Source: Hemileia vastatrix
Lineage: Eukaryota; Basidiomycota; Pucciniomycetes; Pucciniales; Zaghouaniaceae
Assembly: GCA_030280995.1 (NCBI GenBank)
Contig: JASXTE010000017.1
Location: 13,816,498-13,880,497, forward strand
Direction: 5' to 3'
Length of the DNA stretch: 64,000 nt
In this document: positions 31,550 to 43,161 of the stretch, piece after piece
How positions within the stretch are numbered: position 1 is the stretch's first letter
Layout of the letters: every line of letters starts with the position of its first letter
Notes under the pieces: model-generated
What the model was told of the DNA's origin: nothing
Databases searched by the model: none
Seen by the model: only the letters and a program-made list of their open reading frames with translations
Position numbers and translations under genes: made by a program

Positions 31550-32145
31550 GAAGTCACATGCTGAAAAGACGCAGCTTCTTTTTTGTTGCATGACTTTATT
31601 TCCATTTCTCTGGTTCAAAATGTCAGATGGACTACAGGAAAGTAAAATTGTGGTGAAACTAAGTAAAATAAATGTAATACTAACATCACACTGCATCATT
31701 TTCAATTATTTCACCAAAATATTGTTCAATAATCAAGAATATTCAGATAAAACTTGAGTTAGAATCATGTATGGTCAAACAAAAAGAAGAAAAAAAGAAT
31801 GTAGTGTTGAGAAAAGACAGGTCACATGCTGAAAAGACGCAGCATCTTTTCTGCTCACTTGAAAGTTTTCCATTGCATCAGTAAATTTGAAAGAAATTAA
31901 AGACGTAGAATAGACAGATAAAACTTGAGTTAGAATCTTGTATGGTCAATCAAAAAGGAGAAAAAAAGAATGTATTGCTAATAAACAAAAGGTCACATGA
32001 TAAAAAAGACAAAGCGTCTTTTCTGCTCACTTGAAAGTTTTTCATTGCACCAGTAAATTTGAAAGAAATTAATGAGGTCTAGATAACATCTTGAACTGAA
32101 GAAGTTGAAATAAAGTCACATGATGGAAAAGATGCTGCATCTTTT
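31550..32145. repeat. 171-bp tandem repeat with GTCACATG...AAAAGA cores
   Basis: Two adjacent units share CAGATAAAACTTGAGTTAGA, TGTATGGTCAA, AAAAAAGAATGTA, GGTCACATG and TCTGCTCACTTGAAAGTTTT. They start at 31744 and 31915, giving a 171-base period. Partial copies of the GTCACATGCTGAAAAGACGCAGC core lie at about 31553 and 32107. The core can fold (GAAAAGACGCAGC against GCATCTTTTC). No coding content. Confidence 0.75.
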
Positions 32146-32420
32146 CAGAACGTGACTTAATCACAATTCAGGCATAAAAATAATCAAAAAATGTACAAAA
32201 AAAATAAGTAAAAGACTATAAATGTTAAAAAATGTCACATTACCAGAAATAAAAATTAATCAATTAAAAAATTCAAGTAATTTTTTAATGTCCTCATAAT
32301 TTTGGCCATTTTTTATACCTTCCATAATATTTTTTTTTAATTTTCTTGCTTTCCCAATTCACAACTTGCCATTTCTTTTTGAAATTCATGGTCTTTTGAT
32401 TTCTCTGAGTGAAGATGAAC
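32146..32420. other. No gene seen
   Basis: AT-rich left flank of element B1. The last five bases (TGAAC) do not repeat at the other end of B1 (AAGAC), so no target duplication supports a simple insertion here. Confidence 0.45.
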
Positions 32421-33596
32421 TGTCAGCCTAGGTATCTCCAGGACTGAGTAATTCTTATGTTTAAAATAAGATAACCTTAAATACATTAAGCTTATATCTT
32501 AAAAATAAGGTTAAAATAATTATATATATGTTTATAATACATATATATATAATTATTACACTATTATATAACTTATAGTACTTTAAATAGCTTATCTATA
32601 GCCTAATAATACTTATTAAGGTGTTAATGGAGTCATAATATACTTATCTTAAGTGATATTAAGTAATTATTGACATACATAAGCTAATATGTATACATAA
32701 ATCTCATATTCAGTGAAATATGCAGTATATTATGTATATTTAAGTCTGTAAGTGGGTTTTAGCCTCTTAATAGCCTATAACCTTTGTTTTTCTGCTTATT
32801 TTAGGTCATATGGACGTATTCAGTGGATTCACAACCCCTAAAGAAGCATACAAATCTATTTCAGGCACATGTACTCAGTTTGGACAACTTAATCTGTTTC
32901 CTTTGATGGATATTCACGGATTTATGGGTTGGGAGGTCATTTCTGGGTTAATATACATGCTTGGGGATGCTATTGGGGGCTTGGAAATTTAATTTATTTC
33001 CTTTATATGCTTTGGGTTTCATTTTATTCATTTTGTATTAGTTATTTTACCTGTTACTTTATAGTATCCGCTTTTATCTGGATTTTCTATTTATGGTATG
33101 GGTCTGTGTTATCATTAATTGTGATGGAGGGTCCTTACTGGAGGTCTGGGTGTGGAATCTGCTTGAAGTGGACGCCATGGGGAGGTGATGAGCCCTCATA
33201 GTGATTGATTGCCAGGGATAGTAGTGACATCATCTGGATTGAAGGTCTGTGCACTCCAGTGGATTTTGGTATAAGTAAAGGGGGGATTTGACAGGTTATT
33301 GATCATCACTTACTTACTAAAATTCAATTAAACAATTAAAAAACAATTATTATCATTCAGAAATATATTTTAAAGCCTTTATAAATTGATATTATCATTA
33401 TATAAGTTATAAGTATATTCTATTTTTCTATTTTCCACCACTAGCACAAATTTAATCCAAGTATTGTGAGTTTTAACTGATTATAACTATTTTATTAGTC
33501 TTCCCCTTAGGTTTAATCACTAAATTATTTATAAATAAGTAGTAGGACCATTAATAAATACTATTATATCATACATATAAACTAGATACACTAACA
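32421..33596 (+). repeat. Element B1 5' LTR
   Basis: Begins TGTCAGCCTAGGTATC and ends CACTAACA. It aligns throughout with 40078-41254. It contains an AT-rich half and a more G-rich half (about 32810-33290). The short plus-strand frames here (32810, 32929) are not conserved as proteins in the other LTR. Confidence 0.9.
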
Positions 33597-34104
33597 ATTG
33601 GGGGTCTCTCCTTGATTATTATAGATTGTTGAGTATAAGCCTTGAGATGTGATTTTCACTTTAGTATAGCTCAAACAAACCAAATATTTATATCTGCTGC
33701 ACATTAGTGGGTCACCATAACTCAGTAATTGCGGAAAAGAAACCTTATAATAATTTTACTAATTTTTTATAATAAAAATTAGGTATTTACAGTAGTAACT
33801 GTACCCAATATAAACCCAATTTCACTTGGTATTTGGTCACAAATATATAACACAATTAAATTGGTATTTGCTTAAAGCTTGGTAAGCTATTTATTCACCC
33901 TAATAAAGGTCTAGTTAAACTTATTATTTTATTTTTAACAGATTTTTTCAAATTTTTCTTATATTTCATTTAAATAAATAAAGATTTAAATTCAGGGTAA
34001 GCTCCAGTGCTTTTTATTAGTAATAACATTGCTAATACTTTTAATCTACTAATTCCAGTAGGTTTTCCTTTCTGTAGATGTGATATATTGTTATTTTTAT
34101 CAAT
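33597..34104 (+). other. Element B1 5' leader
   Basis: Runs from the LTR end to the gag ATG. It starts ATTGGGGGTCTCTCC, similar to the start of the element A leader, so the primer-binding site probably begins at TGGG. The tRNA was not identified. The rest is AT-rich and featureless. Confidence 0.5.
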
Positions 34105-36186
34105 ATGAGTGCTCCCCAGGACAATGTAAGTGAAAAGCCTGCTTATAATACCAGGTCTAAAGCTAATAAAAACATTGCTCCAGGACATAACCATGGAGGG
34201 TCAATCATACCCCCAGCCAGAGCAAATGAGTATAGAGGAAAAAGACACCCTCTTAAAAAAGATTACAATAAAAAAGACGTTTCCTACTCTGCAGGATCAA
34301 CTGTCCAATCTTGCAAAACAGGTCCTGAAGTTAGATGAATCAAAGTCTCTCATGCTGAAGGAAGTAGAGCAATTGCAGAACAATTGCAAAGTAGGATTGC
34401 AACAGATGAACCAAACCTTGGCAGAGCTAAAGGGAGGCCAGCCAAGTCAGAAAATCCCTACCCCAGGAGGGTCACATCACTCCCAGGAGAAAATCCTGGT
34501 AGAAAAATGGATGTGGGATTGGTTCCATCAACAATGGTCTAGTAACAGCTGCAACAGGGATCTTCCTCATCAGACTTCCTCAGTTCACCCCTACAAAGGA
34601 AAACAAAAGCACCAAAAATCAGGACTGGAACAAATCCTGTGGTTAGTAGATTACTCTCTCAGATTGAAGACAATACTGATGAATACAATATAGGTAACAT
34701 TATTGATGTCAAATCTGTACAGAGAATTGAGGAGGACTTAAAAAAATTAGGTTTTGATGTAGATACACCTGACTTGTCTTTTGTCAATAACAACAGTACT
34801 ATTTATAATAATAATAAAGTTAATCCTCAGCTGCCACCACTTACTAGTGAGATGAGAAGTTCACAAGAAAGTGAGAGAATTGAAAAGGAAGAAATGGAGT
34901 ATTTTAAGAATAATCCAACTGTCCATAGAAATAATTCAGCATTGTGGAATAGAATGACTGATTGTGAGGAACAGACAGTTAAGCTCACAAGTGATATGAT
35001 TTCATCCTTAACATTGAACATTTCTCAACTGGCAACACGAAATAAAGAATTAGAGAATGAACATCTGTCTCCAACTCTTAAGTATGATTAATTGAGTAAT
35101 AAATATAGTGAACTTTCAAACAAATTCTGTGAGTTAGGAAAGTTGTATGAAGCACATTTATTGAAAAGTGAATCAACAACTAAGTTATCTTTTGCCCAGA
35201 CAAATCGAAGTGTCTCTGAGCTACAACAAAGATTGACTAAAGTTGAGATTGAAACTGCCAATCTACTAATGAACCAGGATAATCCTAAGTATACTCAGTA
35301 TAATAATAATCCTTTCAATAGCAAAAGTGAATCTCATTCCTTCCCTATACCACCACAACTAAAACCATCTGGTGGTAGTGTCAAATCTGCAAATGTAAGT
35401 CACAAATACATACAGGAGGAAATACAAGACCATTTATCAAGAGTAATAGAGTTATTGAATTCACCTAAGATTAGTGAAATAAAATCCAATCAGAAGAACT
35501 GGCCTAAGATAGATCAGTACCCAACTTATGATGGGGAAGCCAGCTCTGATTGGCAACATTTTATTCAAAGAATTGACAACTTGAAATTCTCATATAGGTT
35601 ACCAGATGAAGAAATAACATCAAAATTAATTTCCATATTTAAGGATGTTGCTTTATTATGGTTTGAAGCTGTCTTGAGTGAGGGTAAAGATTACTCTTGG
35701 GCTGAATGGAAACAACTTATTGAAAAACAATTTGGAGGTTCTAAATTCAGGCTTACTCAGCAGAGACTTTATGAGAAGACTAGGTATAATCCATTGAATG
35801 GTGACAAACCTATGGTATTTTTAATGAATTTAAATAAAATATTAAAAGCCATTGAGCCTCATATAAATTTTAACTTAAAGAAAGATAAGATAATATATAA
35901 ATTACCTATATATGTCAGAGATATTGTTGTAGCTAGAACATTAAATGTTACTGAATATTCTGATTTTATTAATATTTGCAATAAAATATTATTAAACCAT
36001 AAGTATGAATAAAGGTATTCAACTTATAAACAAAATGTTGAACCTGTAAAAATTCAGAATTCAAAAACACTTCAGGAGAAGCAGAAAAAACCTACTGCAC
36101 CTGTAGTACCTAAAAAGTATGAACCAAATACTTGTTATAAGTGTAACAAACCTTGGGTAAAAGGTCACAAATGTGAGAAAAACATA
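34105..36186 (+). pseudogene. Element B1 Gag
   Basis: ATG at 34105 and one frame to 36186 and on into protease. Stops interrupt it at 34336, twice near 34540, at 35089-35091 and at 36010-36012. The capsid-like part has QNWPKIDQYPTYDG, DWQHFIQRIDN and KQFGGSKFRLTQQR, as in A. The zinc-binding motif CYKCNKPWVKGHKC (36133-36174; C-x2-C-x7-H-x-C) is intact. This spacing is a known variant in chromoviral Gag. Between 34193 and 34693 a different frame is the conserved one (separate entry). Confidence 0.8.
34193..34693 (+). CDS. Overlapping ORF at the B1 gag start
   Basis: Open for 166 codons from the ATG at 34193 (the frame is open from 34130), shifted relative to gag. It has a helical stretch (TLQDQLSNLAKQVLKLDES), then LVEKWMWDWFHQQW and HPYKGK, aligning with the ORF at 14099-14569 of element A. 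In B1 the gag frame over this interval has stops, whereas this frame has none. The product is unknown. The start may be reached by leaky scanning past the gag ATG at 34105. Confidence 0.45.
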   Translation: MEGQSYPQPEQMSIEEKDTLLKKITIKKTFPTLQDQLSNLAKQVLKLDESKSLMLKEVEQLQNNCKVGLQQMNQTLAELKGGQPSQKIPTPGGSHHSQEKILVEKWMWDWFHQQWSSNSCNRDLPHQTSSVHPYKGKQKHQKSGLEQILWLVDYSLRLKTILMNTI

Positions 36187-39100
36187 AATATTGTTGAAAA
36201 TCAACGTGAAACTGAAACTGAATCTGAAAAAAGTAAAGAATCAAGTGATTATGATAGCAATATCTCATATAGTGATGAAAATGAAGTCTTTATGTTGGAA
36301 GATGATTTGTCCATCTTTGAAAATCCAATATTAAATATGGACTCAAATGAATCTTTAATGAATTTTGAGGATGCTGAAATCATTAAGGATATACAAGCTG
36401 ATAACTTTAGAATGACACCTATCACGGTTCCAGCTATCATTTCTGGTGAAAATGTTAATATAGTACTGGACACAGGAGCTGCTGGTTCTGTTGTTTCCAC
36501 TAATACATGACAGAAAATTGATAGTGAATATAAGTCTAAGCTTGAACCACTTCAAAGTAAAAATTGGAGAGGTTTTGGATCAGTGCTACACCCCATTGGT
36601 AAATACAAAGCAGCTGTTTTCTTTAAACATCAACATGGTTATGTAAGGGTAACTTGTGACTTTGTAGTAATGGATAATACTAACTGTAGTAACTGTTTCA
36701 TCAATGGAAATGATATTTGACTAAATTTGGTGTAAAATTAGACCCTGCTAATAACAATTTTACAATTGGCATGAATGGTAAAAGGAAATTTAAAATAAAT
36801 TCTTTTAACACAGTCTTACACATTGATTCAGTAACAAATTCCCCGTGTAAAGGAAGAGAATCCAATGAGATGGAACTTCTGGAAACAGAAATTTCAAAAG
36901 CATCATTTGGCACTCAGATAAATAAAGCTGAGAAAGATAATATTTTGGAATTAATTAAAGCATTTCCAATGGCTTTTTCAAATGGTACAAATGAACTTGA
37001 CCTTGTAAAAAATCATGAAATGAAGATTAGTTTAACCTGTGATATGGATAATATTCCTGCTAGTCTTAAAAAGAAACCATACCCTGCTTCACCAATGAAG
37101 AGGAAAGATATAGAGGATAATATTAAGATGTTATTGAATATGAAAATTCTTGAGAAGGTTGAAACTACACCAAAATATTGTGTAATATCACCAGTGCTAA
37201 TTTCTTATGAACAAGATAAAGCAAGACTGTGCGGTGATTATAGAGCATTAAATACATTTACAGTAGATGATATTTATCCCTTTCCAAGGATTGCCTCTAT
37301 ACATTCTACCCTTAAAGGTGCTAAATATATAAGTTGCCTAGATGGAAATAAAGGGTACCACCAAACTCATGTTGAAAAGAATTCACAGAACTTTTTTTTG
37401 ATAACAACACACATGCAAATTTATAAGTATGTCAGAATGCCATTTGGACCAAAAAATGCTCCATCAGTATTTCAGAAGTTAATGGATATAACATTCCATA
37501 ATGAAATGATTGAGGGATGGTTAATGGTATACATTGATGACATCATAGTGTTCTCTAAAACCTATGATGAACACTTAATCCATTTAAGGAAAGTATTTCA
37601 AAAAATGGATGAAATAAAAATGACCCTTGCATTGAAAAAATGTAAATTTGGGTTTGAATCTTTAAAAGTGCTTGGTCATACTGTATCTGGCTTAAAAATA
37701 TGTGTAGACCAAAATAAAGTGGCTGCAATAAAAAATATTGGCATTCCTCAAAATGTAAAGGATGTACAATATTTTCATGGAATGTGTAGTTATTACAGAC
37801 AATATATAAAAAGCTACCAATCAATTGCTTCACCGTTGACCACACTTATAAAGAAATCAGAAGCTTTCATTTGGAATAATGAAAGACAGAAGGCTTTTGA
37901 TAAGTTGAAAGAATTTTTAATCACAGCTCCTATCTTGGGATTACCAAATTTCCAATTACCTTTTGTATTATATACAGATGCAAGTTTTATTGGTCTGGGT
38001 GCTGCTTTGCATCAAAATAAACTTATTGAAGGGAAAATGTCAGAAGTAGTAATCTGCTATATTTCACGTACTCTCAGAAGTAGTGAATTGAAATATGGTG
38101 CTACTCAAATTGAATGTTTGGAAGTAGTATGGTCTCTTGAGAAGCTACATTATTACCTTGAAGACCAAAAATTTGAGTTAATAACTGACTGTAGTGCAGT
38201 TAAGTCACTCTTAAACATGAAAACTCCTAATAGACACATGTTTAGATGGCAATTATCTGTCTAAGAATACAGAGAACAGATGACTATTACACATAGAGCA
38301 GGAACCTTGCACTCTAATGTAGATCTGTTATCTAGAGTACCTCTGCCTAATAATGATGATAATCCTGCTTATGTTCCTGAGTCAGAGATTATTAACATTT
38401 ATGGCATTTATATTGTAGATCTTGAGGATGAATTTATGCAATCAATTCTTGATAATTATAATTCAGATCCTGACTTGAGTAAACTAACTAAAATATTAAA
38501 TGATCCATCTAATGCTTCAATGAATGTTTTAATAAAAACATTACCAAATAAGTATAAAGAGGAATTAGAAAAAGGAAAATTTTCCATTGAGGATGGTTTT
38601 ATATATTACAGGAAAAAATTAAGTAATGTAATTGTGATTCCCCCTTCAATGAAGGATTTAATGTTAAGTATATGTCATGATGATATATTAGCAGGTCATT
38701 TTGACTACCATAAAACATTAACCAGAGTAAAAAACACAGCTTGGTGGATTAACATATCTGAGGATGTTCAGAAATATGTTGAAACATGTGATTCTTGTCA
38801 AAAATCTAAAAGATTAACAGGCAAAAGAGCTGTTTTATTACAACAAATTGAGCAACCAAAAGCTCCATGGGAAATCATTAACATGGACTTTGTAACAGGT
38901 TTGACAATAGCAGGGCATATGAGTTATAACTCCTGCTGGATAATTGTAAATAGATTTACAAAGATGTGTAAATTTATTCCTACCCACAAAGAGGTTTCTG
39001 CAAAGGACTTAGCTTTTTTATGGTGGACACAAATGTTAAATATAGCAGGTCTCCCCAAAGCAATAGTTTCTGACAGAGATCCTAAATTTACTTCTGAGTT

Positions 39101-39965
39101 CTGGACATCACTTATGGATGTTTCAGGGTGTCAATTGAAACTTTCTACAGCACAACATCCACAAACTGATAGGCTAGCAGAAAGAATGATACAAACCTTA
39201 GAAGATATGATAAGAAGATACTGTGCTTTTGATCTTAATTTTAAAGACAATGACAAATTCATGCATGATTGGGTAACCCTTATCCCAGGTTTAGAATTTG
39301 CATATAATAGTACAGTACATTCTGTCACTGGCAAGAAGCCATTTCAGTTATGGTTAGGTTATGTACCTAATACCCCTGCTAAAACTCTTAATAAGTTACC
39401 TAGATTGGATATCCATCCAGCTAGTAAATCTTTTCTTCAGATGCAAGAATTATGCAGAAAACATGCTCAAGAATGTATAAATAAGGTGTTTGAGTATGAA
39501 AAGAAAAGATGAGATAAAGCCCATAAAGAACAAATGTTCAAAGAGGGTGATGAAGTCCTTATTTCAACACTACATTTTAATTTAAATGGTAATTTTAAAT
39601 TGAAGGATCCATTTATTGGACCATTTGTAGTTAAAAAGATGGTTGGTAATAATGCTGTTGAGGTTATTCTATATGCACCATATGATAGAAAACATCCAGT
39701 ATTTCCTATTTCTCTTATAAAACCATACCATTCTTGTGATACTGCTCTATTTCAAAGAAGATCAGGAAGGAATAAACAGCAACCTGAAGAAATAGTTGAA
39801 AAGGAAGAAATTGAAAAGATACTTAAAAAGAGACACCTTACTAAAGAAAAGGGAGTTGAGTATCTATTAAGATTTAAAAATAAATCAAGTGAATATGACC
39901 AGTGGATTCCGGAAAATGAAATCTCTGATCTTAAAAATCTCTTGAAAAAATTTAAATCTAAATAA
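36187..39965 (+). pseudogene. Element B1 Pol: protease, RT, RNase H, integrase, chromodomain
   Basis: Protease VLDTGAAGSVV (about 36463). RT CLDGNKGYHQ and YIDD at 37530-37541. RNase H YTDAS (about 37973) and TDCSAVKSLL. Integrase: zinc module DDILAGH and CDSCQKSK, then NMDFVTG, SDRDPKF and QTDRLAERMIQ. The chromodomain at about 39800-39955 has EYLLRFKNKSSEYDQWIP. Defects: TGA at 36508-36510; a one-base deletion near 36714 relative to B2; TAA at 38262-38264 where B2 has CAA; TGA at 39510-39512 where A has TGG. Otherwise the frame is open, so this copy is fairly well preserved. Confidence 0.9.
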
Positions 39966-40065
39966 TACTGTTTATTCAGTATATGTATTATAATTTTTTT
40001 TTTAATTTTATTTCACTCCTTACTTTTAATTAAAATGTCTTAACATTTTTTTTATTGTTTTTTTT

Positions 40066-40077
40066 GGGGTGAGGGAG
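40066..40077 (+). promoter_or_regulatory. Element B1 polypurine tract
   Basis: GGGGTGAGGGAG immediately before the 3' LTR (TGTAAGCC). It shares GAGGGAG with element A. Expected to prime plus-strand DNA synthesis. Confidence 0.65.
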
Positions 40078-41254
40078 TGTAAGCCTAGATATCCCTAGGA
40101 CTGAGTATTTCTTATGCTTAAAATAAGATAAACTTAAGTAAATTAAGCTTATATCTTAAAAATAAGGTTAAAATGATAATATATATTATTATATTATATA
40201 TATATATAATTATTATTCTATTATACAACTTATAGTAGTTTAAATAGCTTATCCATAGCCTAATAATACTTATTAAGGTGTTAATGGAGTCATAATATAC
40301 TTATCTTAAGTGATATGAAGTAATTATTGACATACATAAGCTTATATGTATACATAAATCTCATATTCAGTGAAATATGCAGTATATTATGTATATTTAG
40401 GTATATAAGTGGGTTTTAGCCCCTTAATAGCCTATAAACTTTGTTTTTCTGCTTATTTTAGGTCATATGGACGAAATCAGTGGACTCACAATGCCTACAG
40501 AAGCATAGACACCTATATCAGGCGCATACACCCAGTTTGGACAACTTAAATTACTTCCTTGGATGGTTATTCATGGATTTATGGGTTGGAAGGACATTTC
40601 TGGGTTAATGTGGATTCTTGGGGATGTTATTGGGGGCTTGGACATTTTATTTTTTTCCTTTATATGCTTTTGGTTTCATTAAATCTCTTTTTGATGATTT
40701 ATTTTACCTGTTTCTTTATGGTATCCGCTTTTATCTGGATTTTCTATTTGTAGTATAGATCTGTGCTATCATTAATAGTGATGGAGGGTCCTTACTGGAG
40801 GTCTGGGTGTTGAATATGCTTGAAGTGGACGCCATGGGGAGGTGATGGTCCCTCATAGTGCTGTAATTGCCGGGGATAGCAGTGACATCATCTGGATTGA
40901 AGGTCTGTGCACTCCAGTGGATTTGGGTATAAGTAAGGAGGGATTTTGACAGTTATTTATCATCATTCAACTACTACAATTCAAACAAACACTTCTATTA
41001 AATTATTAGCATTCAGAAATATATTATAAAGCCATTATAAATTGATATTATCTTTATATAAGCTATAACTATATTTTATTGACCTATTTTCCACCACTAA
41101 CACACATTTAAATCCAAGTATTGTGAGTTTTATTCGAGTATAACTGTTTTATTAGTCTTCCCCTGAGGTTTAATCACTAAATCATTTATCAATAAGTATT
41201 AGGACCATAAATAAACACTATTATATCATACTTATATACTAGACTATACTGACA
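40078..41254 (+). repeat. Element B1 3' LTR
   Basis: 1177 bp, begins TGTAAGCCTAGATATC and ends TATACTGACA. The right neighbour is element D1 sequence (hairpin unit at 41282), without a matching duplication. Confidence 0.9.
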
Positions 41255-41875
41255 AAGACACAGAGAAAAAACTAACATTCTGGGGTAATTGTGAATAGAG
41301 CTGCCAGCCCATCAATTACCCCTAAACTTACCTTTGCTAAATTAAGAGGCTCCCCCTGTTGATACCCTCTGCCTATCTTTCAAACCCATTCCAACAACAA
41401 AAACCCATTCCTTAGTTTATAGTCTTGGGGGACTACACCATCAAACAATCCTCAGTTTAAAGTCTTGGGGGACTAACACAGTGTTCAGTTTGAAGTCTTG
41501 ATGGACTATTCTTGAAACTCCTTGAAACCAGCCAGTTTAAAGTCTTGGAGGACTAAAAGATCCACAGTAGTAAAAATATATTCTTGAAACAATAGATTTT
41601 TCAGTTAAGAGTCTTGATGAACTAAACATCCAAAAAACCTAAGACAAATACTTAAAAACCAGCCAGTTTAAAGTCTTGGAGGACTACCAGAAACCAGATT
41701 TCAGTTTAAAGTCTTGATGGACTGCCAGAATTTTGCATAAAATAGACCCAGCCAATTTAATGCAGAATACACCTACAGCCAACCTGCTGAACTTCCACCT
41801 GCACTTCATCATCTACCCATCACTGAAAAAAATCTCCTTCTTATCTCTTTCCATCATCTATTCTCACCACAGATC
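41255..41875 (-). repeat. D1 3' region: 20-base dispersed repeats and one hairpin
   Basis: Seven copies of GTTTAAAGTCTTGGGGGACT or close variants (GATGGACT, GGAGGACT) lie at about 41419, 41455, 41490, 41534, 41603, 41666 and 41705, with unequal spacers of 35-70 bases. A hairpin GGGGTAATTG...CAATTACCCC sits at 41282-41322. The same repeats, reversed, occur in D2 (62480-62880), so they belong to the element family. Confidence 0.8.
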
Positions 41876-43161
41876 ATGGCTGGATCCCCTGATTTTGACC
41901 CCTCCAATCTTCCTTGCTTCACTGCTCCCAAGGACTATGCCTGCAAACAGTGCATCCACATGTGCAGACCTTGCACATTCACTCTTCCAACTCCTGAAGC
42001 CAAATTCTACAACAGTGCCTGTTATTCTTGCTACTCCAAGAAGAAGAAATGTGGCAGAGATTCCAACTACCCTATTCCTCCTCCTTCACCTTCTCATAAA
42101 TACCTCTCCAGATCCCCTACCAGATCCCTAGAGCTTGGTCCAGCCTCTTCATCTTTATCCTCAGCACCATCCAGACAATCCTGGAACTCAGTTTCCAGAA
42201 CTCTCCCAAAAAGGCCTGCTTTAACTCCCCAAGAAACAGCTTTTATCTCTGCTAATTTAGCTCCAAGAGCTTCAAAATCTGCTTCTAGACTGCTAGACCC
42301 CATCTAGGCGGCCCGCCCATCCACTAGACAGTGAAAATCAGGCTCAAAACTTGCAAAAACAACCAGAAAACAGCCGAATTCCACCAATCAACAAAAACAA
42401 CTCCAAGAGACCACCTCCCACTGCTCCCAGAGCAACGCAGCCAACCTTACTGTGGTCCAAAAACTTCAAAAATTCTTAAACTTCTAGGAGACCTGCCATG
42501 AGACCCCAGGAAGACACCAGAGCACCCAACACTGCACCAAAACAACAACTTTGCCCCAGTTAAGGCAACAAAACTACACCTCTACTCTGCCAGCCAACTA
42601 CTCTTCTGACAGTTCCATTCCTTCAAGAGCTCCATCCAGAAGAGATCAATCCGCTTCCAGATCACCCTCTCCTTCCCCATCTTATAACAACCTGGTACTC
42701 CATCACCAGCACCTCATCCAACTGAATCAAGCAGAAATATTAACAACAGCAAAAACAGGCCTGCTACTCCAACTAGGCCCCAGGAACATCAGCCTCCTAG
42801 TTCACCTTCTCAAAACCTTTCAGAGGAAGACCAAGAGAATCCATATCATTCCCTGATTGATCCACTTACTATCACCATTCCAAAATCTTCAGCAGTCCGA
42901 ATTCCAACCGCTTACAAATTTGATGAGCTTCCAATCTGTAAGTACCACATTAATTCATCCAATTTCTTCAACAAAAATAATTACTGATCCAATTCTTCTT
43001 GTCTAGTCGGCACCCCTCCTTCTGAATCTACTATTGGAGTTGGCCAACCTCTGGAAACACCTTTGACCCTGGATTATGGAGACATGAAACAACACCTTAG
43101 CACCATGTGTTCAAACATGCTGAAAGCCTTTGGCCTCCATAGACCTTCAAATGACTTTTAG
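41876..43161 (+). pseudogene. Antisense Zn(II)2Cys6-type gene of element D1
   Basis: Plus-strand gene opposite to gag-pol. Cys23, 26, 33, 49, 52 and 59 give C-x2-C-x6-C-x15-C-x2-C-x6-C with the basic run KKKKC, a fungal Zn2Cys6 pattern with a slightly long linker. A Ser/Pro/Arg-rich region follows. The frame stops at 42305, resumes in frame at 42551, and shifts before about 42780. The exon ending DELPI joins over an intron (42938-43006) to FGTPPSESTIGVGQPLETP. The stop is at 43159-43161, or about 43326 if that TAG arose from CAG. The C1 gene has the same cluster, position, orientation and intron site. Inactive here. Confidence 0.65.
42938..43006 (+). other. Intron of the D1 antisense gene
   Basis: GTAAGT donor and TTGTCTAG acceptor, 69 bp. 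It splits the Phe codon after PI, matching the PIF position of the C1 gene within one or two residues (there it falls after PIFE). Confidence 0.65.

Larger units (their letters stand above)
32421..41254 (+). mobile_element. Element B1: complete Ty3/Gypsy chromovirus
   Basis: LTRs at 32421-33596 (1176 bp) and 40078-41254 (1177 bp) flank a plus-strand gag-pol closely related in protein to element A but with unrelated, longer LTRs. The two LTRs differ noticeably more than those of C1, so the insertion is older. The order is Gag, CCHC-type knuckle, protease, RT, RNase H, integrase, chromodomain. No matching target duplication is found. Stops and one frameshift disable the polyprotein. Confidence 0.9.

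Noticed and set aside
32810..33201. Tryptophan/glycine-rich ORFs in the B1 LTR
   Set aside because: The second LTR does not keep them as open frames of the same length; they are LTR sequence.
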